A stretch of 11,122 nucleotides of DNA from Cytophagales bacterium (GTDB lineage Bacteria > Bacteroidota > Bacteroidia > Cytophagales > Spirosomataceae), in NCBI GenBank assembly GCA_013205605.1, contig JABMMK010000074.1, positions 1-11,122 of the forward strand. Reading direction: 5' to 3'. The position numbers and the translations under genes were made by a program. The first letter of the stretch is position 1, and each line of letters opens with the position of its first letter. Below are positions 1 to 5,444 of this stretch, in pieces. The notes below the pieces were generated by a model. It had not been told where the DNA came from and did no database searches. It worked only from the letters and a program-made list of their open reading frames with translations.

Positions 1-323
1 ATAGATGGATTATGGGCTACTAGATACATAACGGAGTGGGGACTGCTCAGTATTTTTTCCACATATTGGGGACCCGTGGCATGGTACCAATAATCATCAA
101 AAGAATCTCCTGATTTTTCCACGTTTTCCATCAATATTTTAGCGGTTTCTATCGTTCTATTCGTATTAGAAATACACCAAAAACCTATAGGGAAATTGCT
201 TTTCAAAAAAATTGCTCTTAACTCTTGCGCCTCTTCAATTCCCCTAATGGACAAGTTACGGCCTTCATCCGGGAGCAAATAGGGTCCAGCGTGCGCATGG
301 CGAATTAAAAAAAGATCTTTCAT
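1..323 (-). CDS. SixA-like histidine phosphatase (phosphohistidine phosphatase), 3' end cut by window edge
   Basis: Translating the minus strand from the ATG at 323 gives 107 residues that stay open to the window edge. The start MKDLFLIRHAHAG carries the RH motif of the histidine phosphatase superfamily, with H9 as the expected phospho-acceptor and R8 beside it. R56 in SNTNRTIETA matches the conserved second arginine region, and AHNPS at 103-107 matches the second-histidine motif (usually GHNP) with H104. The lack of a large insertion suggests the short SixA branch (about 160 residues), which removes phosphate from phosphohistidine in signalling or phosphotransfer proteins. That substrate is inferred from family resemblance, not shown. 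Its ATG overlaps the TGA of the carbonic-anhydrase-like gene in an ATGA, so the two are probably cotranscribed and translationally coupled. About a third of the protein lies outside the window. Confidence 0.85.
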   Translation of the reverse strand, partial: MKDLFLIRHAHAGPYLLPDEGRNLSIRGIEEAQELRAIFLKSNFPIGFWCISNTNRTIETAKILMENVEKSGDSFDDYWYHATGPQYVEKILSSPHSVMYLVAHNPS

Positions 324-823
324 GAAATAAAATCGGCTTGTGAGAGCAATGGAAATTCCCCCGCTGCATGTCTTTCCCCCATCATGATATAATGATCAGC
401 CCCTTCTTTTAAACGACTTATTTGATCCTCAGCAATTGTTTTAACGACTTTGGCAGGTATTCCCAGCACCATGGAAAAATCAGGTATGATCATACCTTCT
501 GTGACCAATGCATGAGCGCCAATTAAACAAAATCGGCCAATCTGAGCTCGATTTAATACCGTTGCATGCATTCCAATGAGGGAGCCTTCGCCTATCGTAG
601 CACCATGAACAATTGCAGCATGGCCAATCGTCACTCTGGGGCCAATAATCGTTTTATCTCCTTCGTCGGCATGCAAGACCGCATTGTCTTGAATATTACA
701 GCCCTCCCCTAAAATTATTTCTTCCACATCTGCCCGAATAACAGCTCCGTGCCAAACAGAAACATCTTTTGAAATAAGTACTCGGCCCATCACTGAAGCC
801 GTAGGAGCGATATATATTGCCAT
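320..823 (-). CDS. Gamma-carbonic anhydrase family protein (left-handed beta-helix hexapeptide repeat)
   Basis: The protein is a run of hexapeptide repeats, (I/V/L)GxxxxI-like turns from about residue 10 to 125, that form a left-handed beta-helix, followed by a short alpha-helical tail. The metal-binding set of gamma-carbonic anhydrases is visible: counting from the start used here, H51 (in NAVLHAD) and H68 and H73 (in TIGHAAIVHG), plus R30 (VIRAD) and Q45 (NIQDN). It is therefore probably a Zn/Fe-binding trimer of the YrdA/PaaY/CaiE-like group; real CO2 hydration is not guaranteed, since many family members lack measured activity. I use the ATG at 823 (protein begins MAIYIAPTASVMG) instead of an in-frame ATG at 859. 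The extra 12 residues do not look like the family, and a TATCTTTG promoter box lies between the two ATGs. The stop overlaps the start of the SixA-like gene by 4 bases. Confidence 0.9.
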   Translation of the reverse strand: MAIYIAPTASVMGRVLISKDVSVWHGAVIRADVEEIILGEGCNIQDNAVLHADEGDKTIIGPRVTIGHAAIVHGATIGEGSLIGMHATVLNRAQIGRFCLIGAHALVTEGMIIPDFSMVLGIPAKVVKTIAEDQISRLKEGADHYIMMGERHAAGEFPLLSQADFIS

Positions 824-840
824 GGTTAAATAATTATCTT

Positions 841-848
841 CAAAGATA
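841..848 (-). promoter_or_regulatory. Candidate Bacteroidota -7 box for the carbonic-anhydrase/SixA operon
   Basis: The minus strand reads TATCTTTG, an exact match to the Bacteroidota -7 consensus TAnnTTTG, 17 bases before the ATG at 823. Transcription would start around 835-837, giving a very short leader. I find no good -33 TTG at the expected 17-23 base distance, so this is a partial match. If real, it excludes the upstream ATG at 859 as the start of the carbonic-anhydrase-like gene. Confidence 0.35.
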
Positions 849-884
849 CCATGCTTCATGATTTATCCATTAATTTATACCTAA

Positions 885-1418
885 ATGAAAGAACTTTTAA
901 GATTTGCTCGTTGGAAAAATACCGATACCCTCGTTTCATTAGGTAGTGGATCGGGTTGGTGGGAAATAAATTGTATGATTCATCAGCCTGCTGTCCAATT
1001 AATTTTGGTCGATCAAGATATTCAGGTTCTAACGAATGAGGAAGTTGGCGACTCCATTTCCTATTTCGAAAATACATCAAACAAAAAAAACACCACAACC
1101 ATTTCCGTAAAAAACGAAGACGTGCATGCATTAACGTTGGAAAATGAAATGGCAGATTGGGTATTCATTTTTAATGCATTACACGAATTCAAACAGATCG
1201 ATTTGGTACTACAAGAGGCTTTCCGACTATTAAAAAAAGGGGGGAAATTGTTTATAGAAGAGGAAATATCTATTTCAATTCCACTCATTCATGAGGGCTG
1301 TGGAAAAAAATTATTCTTTGCCGAGGAGTTAATGACCGTCGTAGCTGAAGCTGGTTTTGAAAAGATAGACAAAAAGCAAAAAGACGAAAAAGCTATTTAT
1401 ATCTTATTCAAAAAATGA
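885..1418 (+). CDS. Class I SAM-dependent methyltransferase, substrate unknown
   Basis: A 177-residue Rossmann-fold methyltransferase. Motif I is LVSLGSGSGWW (glycine loop at residues 19-24), followed by an acidic post-I residue in LILVDQD (D43), a motif II region ADWVFIFNALHEF (90-102) and motif III LLKKGGKLFIEE (115-126). The layout resembles the UbiE/Methyltransf_11 group, but nothing in the C-terminal part identifies the acceptor, so the substrate is unknown. An in-frame TAA directly precedes the ATG, so the start cannot lie further upstream and the protein lacks the N-terminal helices seen in many relatives. Two homopolymer tracts occur inside: A8 at 1083-1090 and A7G6 at 1232-1244, the latter encoding motif III. 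It is divergent from the carbonic-anhydrase operon and 62 bases upstream of the kinase gene, with which it may be cotranscribed. Confidence 0.8.
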   Translation: MKELLRFARWKNTDTLVSLGSGSGWWEINCMIHQPAVQLILVDQDIQVLTNEEVGDSISYFENTSNKKNTTTISVKNEDVHALTLENEMADWVFIFNALHEFKQIDLVLQEAFRLLKKGGKLFIEEEISISIPLIHEGCGKKLFFAEELMTVVAEAGFEKIDKKQKDEKAIYILFKK

Positions 1419-1452
1419 AATTTTTGCTTTAGTTTAATTTAAATCATTTTCG

Positions 1453-1460
1453 CAAATTTG
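1453..1460 (+). promoter_or_regulatory. Candidate -7 promoter box upstream of the uridine-kinase-like gene
   Basis: CAAATTTG followed by CA matches the Bacteroidota TAnnTTTG box, with its frequent CA extension, at all but the first consensus base. It lies 20 bases before the ATG at 1481. The same bases are part of a perfect 10-base palindrome, GCAAATTTGC (1452-1461). The closest upstream TTG ends at 1426, giving a spacing of 26, longer than the usual 17-23, so support is weak. Confidence 0.25.
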
Positions 1461-1480
1461 CATTTGAATCAATATACAAT

Positions 1481-2104
1481 ATGCCAACTAATGACCGTCC
1501 ATTTATCATAGGGATTACCGGAGGAAGTGCCTCAGGAAAGACCCTTTTTTTAACTCGATTGATGGAGCAATTCGATACGGATGACATTTGTTTATTGTCT
1601 CAGGACAATTACTATCGCCCAAAGCATCATCAAACGAAAGATGAAAATGGGATTGAAAATTTTGACTTGCCTGGTGCCATTGATGATGTGGCTTTTGCCG
1701 CTGACGTCGAAAAATTGAGGTCAGGTGAAATAGTCACTCGCGAGGAATACACCTTCAATAACTCAGATAAAATTCCCAACTTACTACATTTCTATCCTAA
1801 AAAAATATTGGTTGTAGAGGGAATTTTCGTTTTTCATTTTCCGGAAGTTGCCAAGCTCTTAGATTTAAAAATATTTATTGACGCCCAAGACAAGATCAAA
1901 TTAAAGCGCCGCATAAAACGCGATAATGAAGAAAGAGGCTATGATTTACAGGATGTCATGTATCGTTGGAAATACCATGTCAAACCTACCTACGAAGAGT
2001 TTATCAGGCCGCATAAACGAAGTTGTGATATCATAATACCCAACAACCAACACTTTGAAAAAGGCTTACAAGTCATTGTATCCTACTTGAAAAGTCATGC
2101 TTAA
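1481..2104 (+). CDS. P-loop kinase of the uridine kinase family (divergent nucleoside pocket)
   Basis: A 207-residue NMP-kinase-like P-loop protein, the usual length for bacterial uridine kinase (Udk), which phosphorylates uridine and cytidine in pyrimidine salvage. The Walker A loop is GGSASGKT (14-21). The strand-end DQ-type region is LSQDNYYRP, the NFDLP segment follows, Walker-B-like VVEGIFVF comes next, and the lid is LKRRIKRDNEERGYDL. The kinase fold and family are clear. However, family positions that normally read DHP, YDFxxHxR, RGRxL and the Q of a following xQY read here DLP, YTFNNSDK, RGYDL and YRW. By the human UCK2 numbering I recall, that loses H117, R176 and Q184, which contact the nucleoside, while D62, Y65, D84, Y112 and R166 equivalents remain. 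Uridine as substrate is therefore uncertain. The stop overlaps that of the convergent Crp/Fnr gene. Confidence 0.85.
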   Translation: MPTNDRPFIIGITGGSASGKTLFLTRLMEQFDTDDICLLSQDNYYRPKHHQTKDENGIENFDLPGAIDDVAFAADVEKLRSGEIVTREEYTFNNSDKIPNLLHFYPKKILVVEGIFVFHFPEVAKLLDLKIFIDAQDKIKLKRRIKRDNEERGYDLQDVMYRWKYHVKPTYEEFIRPHKRSCDIIIPNNQHFEKGLQVIVSYLKSHA

Positions 2105-2688
2105 AAGGTCGTTCCTAAACTTATTTTTTTTCTGATACGGGTTAGCTCGGAGGCTGGAATTTGAAGAAAAGAGGCCAACTGGCCTTCGGGTAATTGGGCC
2201 GCGATCCAAGCAAAATTTCGTTGGAAATGCTCATACCGTTTTTGAGGGGGTTGAATTTTAATTAAAACAGCAATCTTCTCCTGCTTTTCTAATTCATCTT
2301 GTGTTAGTTGGCGCAAAACCGCCACAAATCCCGGAATGCTCTCGTAAATCCCGTCCAACTCAGCGCGCGTTAAAACTAAAATATCTGAATCCATTAAGGC
2401 GTGAATAGATTGGGAGAAGGGTTTAGTGGCCATTAAACTACTGCCTGAAAACAAAAAATTATTTTCGAATGTAAACTCTTTCGATTCCAAAATCTCTGAA
2501 TCTTGATTTGATCCACTCCGCAAAATTCCTTTTTTCAAAAAAACCAATTGGTCTAAAAAATCTCCCGCGTTTACCAAATACTCATTCTTCTTTAGATGAA
2601 TAATTTTAAAACTTTTACTAACATTCAGGATTTCTGATTTAGAAAGAATATTAAGTGGAGAGATTAAATCTCGAATCGATTGGGACAT
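2101..2688 (-). CDS. Crp/Fnr-family transcriptional regulator
   Basis: A 195-residue protein with an N-terminal cyclic-nucleotide-binding-type beta-roll (about 20-115), a long connecting helix (about 118-145) and a C-terminal winged helix-turn-helix (about 150-190). The segment beginning PPQKRYEHF and ending LASFLQIPASELTRIRKKI is typical of Bacteroidota Crp/Fnr proteins, where the last helix reads DNA. The phosphate-binding cassette is degenerate: the segment FSQSIHAL has Q where cAMP-binding proteins have the RS/RT arginine, so cAMP is an unlikely ligand. The protein contains no cysteine at all, which excludes an FNR-type iron-sulfur cluster. It lies 56 bases downstream of nadB on the same strand, with a possible promoter and an inverted repeat in the gap, so it could be read through from nadB or from its own promoter. 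The effector and regulon cannot be read from sequence. Confidence 0.88.
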   Translation of the reverse strand: MSQSIRDLISPLNILSKSEILNVSKSFKIIHLKKNEYLVNAGDFLDQLVFLKKGILRSGSNQDSEILESKEFTFENNFLFSGSSLMATKPFSQSIHALMDSDILVLTRAELDGIYESIPGFVAVLRQLTQDELEKQEKIAVLIKIQPPQKRYEHFQRNFAWIAAQLPEGQLASFLQIPASELTRIRKKISLGTTF

Positions 2689-2713
2689 AGAAAGAATGGG
2701 GTATGGAACCGTT

Positions 2714-2743
2714 TAAATGTAGGCCTTATCATTGACAAGTCAA
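2714..2743 (-). promoter_or_regulatory. Candidate promoter of the Crp/Fnr gene
   Basis: On the minus strand a TTG (2743-2741) is followed after exactly 19 bases by TACATTTA (2721-2714). This fits the Bacteroidota arrangement TTG-N17-23-TAnnTTTG with one mismatch in the last base. It lies 25 bases before the regulator's ATG and only just past the nadB stop, so the regulator could be transcribed apart from nadB. This is a consensus match only. Confidence 0.35.
2732..2743. promoter_or_regulatory. Inverted repeat TTGAC-N2-GTCAA, possible Crp/Fnr operator
   Basis: The plus strand reads TTGACAAGTCAA, two perfect 5-base arms around a 2-base centre. The arms resemble FNR half-sites (TTGAT/ATCAA), but the spacing is shorter than the 4-base gap of a standard FNR box. 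It overlaps the putative -33 element of the Crp/Fnr gene, where an autorepressor would be expected to bind. Function is inferred from position and symmetry only. Confidence 0.25.
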
Positions 2744-2744
2744 G

Positions 2745-4322
2745 CTATATCAAATCTAAATTGTAATGAAGCCCTTTATTTTCTCTTTGAGCGCGTGCGT
2801 GCTTGATGATCAAATAAGCCACATTGATCATATTTCTCAATTCACACAAAGGGACAGTAATTCGTGATTGTTTATATAGCTCTTCGTGCTCTAAATAAAT
2901 CAATTCCAAGCGATCATAGGCCCGCTTCAAACGTCGGTCAGTTCGAACAATGCCGACATAATTGGACATAATGGATTCCAATTCACGTGCCATTTCCGTA
3001 ACTAACACTAGTTCCTCAGGGTTTTTCGTGCCTGCATCATTCCAAGCTGGAATTAATTCAGGTAAGGATTGAGTCCCAAATTCGTCAATAGACTTTTGGA
3101 AAGCCCGATGGGCAAATACAATGGCTTCTAATAAACTATTGGACGCCAAACGGTTTGCTCCATGAAGGCCCGTGTAGGAACACTCCCCAGCGGCATATAA
3201 ATGTTGAATATTGGTCCTGCTGAATTCATCCACAATAATCCCCCCACAAAGGTAATGCTGAGCGGGTACCACTGGAATCATTTCCGTCGACATATCGATA
3301 CCCAATTCATCCAAACAATGCTGATAGATCATGGGGAAATGTTGTATAATTTCATCTTTAGGAATATGCCTTGTATCCAAAAATACATGGTCGCTACCTT
3401 GCCTTTTCATTTCGGAATCGATGGCGCGGGCAACAATATCGCGGGGTGCCAGTGACAAACGTTCATCATAATGCTCCATAAACGTAGAGCCATCCAAATT
3501 TTTCAGAATTCCTCCGTGGCCCCTAACCGCCTCTGAAATCAAAAATGAGGGCTTCTTTCCGGGATTGTATAATGCGGTAGGATGAAACTGGATAAACTCC
3601 ATTCCTTGGACAAACGCCTTTGCTCGGTAGGCCATCGCAATTCCATCACCGGTGGCAATCTTCGGATTGGTCGTGGATTGATATACCTGACCGATTCCCC
3701 CGGTGGCCAACAAAGTAGTTTTGCCTAAAAAGGTCTCCACTTTTTTGGATTTTAAATTAAGGACATAGACGCCAAAACATTTTTTGTCCGGAGTATCCTT
3801 GGTCACCTTTTCGCCAAAATGGTGTTGGGTAATTAAATCCACCGCAAAGTAATGCGTGAAAAAATCCACCGATTGGAAAGACTTCAATTGGGCTAAAAGT
3901 GCGCGCTCAATTTCATTGCCCGTTGAGTCCTTGTAATGTAAAATTCGTTTATCCGAATGCCCACCTTCTTTGACTAAATCAAAAGTTCCATCTGCCCGAC
4001 GATCAAAATCAGTTCCATACGAGATTAATTCCTTAAGCCGCTCAGGAGCTTCTTTGACCACCATCTCGACAACCTTTTGATTGCTTATAAAATCACCTGC
4101 GACAATGGTATCTTGTATATGCTTATCAAAGGAATCATCCTGATCCCAAACAGCCGCAATGCCACCTTGTGCATATTTGGTATTGGTTTCCTCAGCAATG
4201 GTTTTTGTGATGACCGCAATTTTAACAGGTTGATTAATATCCTGAAAGTGTTGCGCAATTTTTGCGGTATACGATAAACCCGCAATACCGGACCCAATTA
4301 CAATAAAATCATAGGTGAGCAT
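2745..4322 (-). CDS. nadB: L-aspartate oxidase (NadB), de novo NAD biosynthesis
   Basis: A 525-residue flavoprotein that oxidises L-aspartate to iminoaspartate, which NadA condenses with dihydroxyacetone phosphate to quinolinate. The N-terminal dinucleotide fold GSGIAGLS (10-17) binds FAD. NTKYAQGGIAAVW and the EGGHS region are typical of the succinate dehydrogenase/aspartate oxidase family. MEFIQFHPTALY (around 243-254), the arginine in RDIVARAID, PAQHYLCGG, and AAGECSYTGLHGANRLASNS supply the substrate-binding His and Arg residues. The GLHGANRLASNSLLE block and the overall length (E. coli NadB has 540 residues) fit NadB better than succinate dehydrogenase, and no SDH partner subunits are nearby. 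It starts 115 bases from the divergent coiled-coil gene. A weak TTAATTTG box on the minus strand at 4342-4349 could be its promoter. nadA and nadC are not in the window. Confidence 0.95.
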   Translation of the reverse strand: MLTYDFIVIGSGIAGLSYTAKIAQHFQDINQPVKIAVITKTIAEETNTKYAQGGIAAVWDQDDSFDKHIQDTIVAGDFISNQKVVEMVVKEAPERLKELISYGTDFDRRADGTFDLVKEGGHSDKRILHYKDSTGNEIERALLAQLKSFQSVDFFTHYFAVDLITQHHFGEKVTKDTPDKKCFGVYVLNLKSKKVETFLGKTTLLATGGIGQVYQSTTNPKIATGDGIAMAYRAKAFVQGMEFIQFHPTALYNPGKKPSFLISEAVRGHGGILKNLDGSTFMEHYDERLSLAPRDIVARAIDSEMKRQGSDHVFLDTRHIPKDEIIQHFPMIYQHCLDELGIDMSTEMIPVVPAQHYLCGGIIVDEFSRTNIQHLYAAGECSYTGLHGANRLASNSLLEAIVFAHRAFQKSIDEFGTQSLPELIPAWNDAGTKNPEELVLVTEMARELESIMSNYVGIVRTDRRLKRAYDRLELIYLEHEELYKQSRITVPLCELRNMINVAYLIIKHARAQRENKGLHYNLDLI

Positions 4323-4437
4323 AATCCATTATTTAATCATGCAAATTAACCAAAAAGGCACATAGAAATGTATTTAAATTTAATTATTGTAATTTGCGAT
4401 AAATTAATCAAACCCTTTAATAAATAAAACAAACATA

Positions 4438-5379
4438 ATGGAATCCAATAACAACACATCTAAGATTGCACTCATAGTCCTTGCGGTATTAACTGCAGTA
4501 TTTGGAGTCTTGTATTTTAGGTCGAACCAACTGACAAAAGAGCAAGCCACTAGTATCGAAGAAAAAGCAACTGAATTAGCTAATACACGTGTTAAATTAG
4601 ATTCAATTTCGACTCAGTTAGACCTTAAAATCTCTGAAATTAAAGCATTGGGAGGCCAAGTGGCAGACTTAGAAGCTTTGAAATTGCAATTAGAGCAAGA
4701 TAAATCTTCACTAAAGAAAGCAAATCATGCGACTGTGGAATCTTATTTAGCTAAAATAAAAGAATATGATCTTATTCTAGCTCAAAAGGATGGCGATATT
4801 GTTGAGCTGAAAAAACAAAATGGTGTTTTAACCGAAAACAACCAAGTATTAAACACTCAAAACCAGACCTTAAACACTGAAAATACGGGCTTAAAGACGG
4901 TCAACAAGAACTTAAGTGATACCTTATCCGATGTAGCAGCAAAGAACAAAGAATTAGCTCGTAAGGTAAGTATCGGTGCTGCATTGAAAGCTCAGAACAT
5001 TCGCGTATTAGCTGTTAACGCAAAAGGAAAAGAAACGGAGAAAGCTAAATTAGGTGGAAAAAGAATTGACAAATTGAAAATTGTATTCAATTTAGCTCCT
5101 AATCCAATCACTAAATTGGAGAACAAAACCATTTATGTACGTATTTTAGATGGGGAAGGAAGTACATTATCAGACGAGGCAGTAGGATCAGGAAAAATCA
5201 ATCAAGGCGGTAAAGATATTCCTTTTACCACTTCTCAAACCGTTTCCTATTCAAATGATAACCAGGAAGTTGCCGTGCTTTATTCACGTGGTGGGGTTGT
5301 TTATAAGCCAGGGAAATATTCGATCGAAATGTATTCAGAGGGATTTGCGATTGGCAATGGCACTTTTGTTGTCAGATAA
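4438..5379 (+). CDS. Membrane-anchored coiled-coil protein with C-terminal beta domain, function unknown
   Basis: A 313-residue protein that I cannot name. Residues 9-27 (IALIVLAVLTAVFGVLYF) form one transmembrane helix after a short Asn/Ser-rich cytoplasmic start, with no lipobox. Residues about 33-180 are a long coiled coil, with N at core position a and L at core position d in most heptads between 128 and 173. Residues about 185-313 form a beta-rich domain with KIVFNLAPNPI, TIYVRILDGEG and PGKYSIEMYSEGF; the last resembles a carboxypeptidase-regulatory or fibronectin-like strand pattern. The likely topology is inner-membrane anchored with the rod and beta domain in the periplasm. It stands alone: divergent from nadB, convergent with tamB, and followed by its own terminator. 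I recall similar uncharacterised proteins in Bacteroidota but cannot assign a role; envelope structure or spacing is a guess. Confidence 0.85.
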   Translation: MESNNNTSKIALIVLAVLTAVFGVLYFRSNQLTKEQATSIEEKATELANTRVKLDSISTQLDLKISEIKALGGQVADLEALKLQLEQDKSSLKKANHATVESYLAKIKEYDLILAQKDGDIVELKKQNGVLTENNQVLNTQNQTLNTENTGLKTVNKNLSDTLSDVAAKNKELARKVSIGAALKAQNIRVLAVNAKGKETEKAKLGGKRIDKLKIVFNLAPNPITKLENKTIYVRILDGEGSTLSDEAVGSGKINQGGKDIPFTTSQTVSYSNDNQEVAVLYSRGGVVYKPGKYSIEMYSEGFAIGNGTFVVR

Positions 5380-5400
5380 ATGATCGAAATCTAAAATTTT

Positions 5401-5428
5401 AAAGAGCCGCCATTGCGGCTCTTTTTTT
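5401..5428. terminator. Strong intrinsic terminator, probably bidirectional
   Basis: AAAGAGCCGC (5401-5410) and GCGGCTCTTT (5415-5424) form a perfect 10-base-pair GC-rich stem with a CATT loop, and T7 runs through 5422-5428. It lies 21 bases after the stop of the coiled-coil gene on the plus strand. Read on the minus strand, the same stem ends in TTT followed by AAAATTTTA, 16 bases past the tamB stop, so it can terminate both convergent genes, more strongly for the plus strand. Confidence 0.92.
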
Positions 5429-5444
5429 GATACGTCGACCAGTA

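Noticed and set aside
856..1131. 91-residue minus-strand reading frame opposite the methyltransferase
   Set aside because: It is antisense to a gene with clear methyltransferase motifs and shows no recognisable domain.
2745..4322. Succinate dehydrogenase/fumarate reductase flavoprotein instead of NadB
   Set aside because: The GLHGANRLASNSLLE block, the length of 525 residues and absence of SDH partner genes fit aspartate oxidase better.
4323..4437. Regulatory region or small RNA between nadB and the coiled-coil gene
   Set aside because: The 115 bases are AT-rich with only weak TAATTTG-like boxes on either strand and no stable hairpin or convincing TTG/TAnnTTTG pair, so no feature is claimed beyond a generic divergent promoter region.
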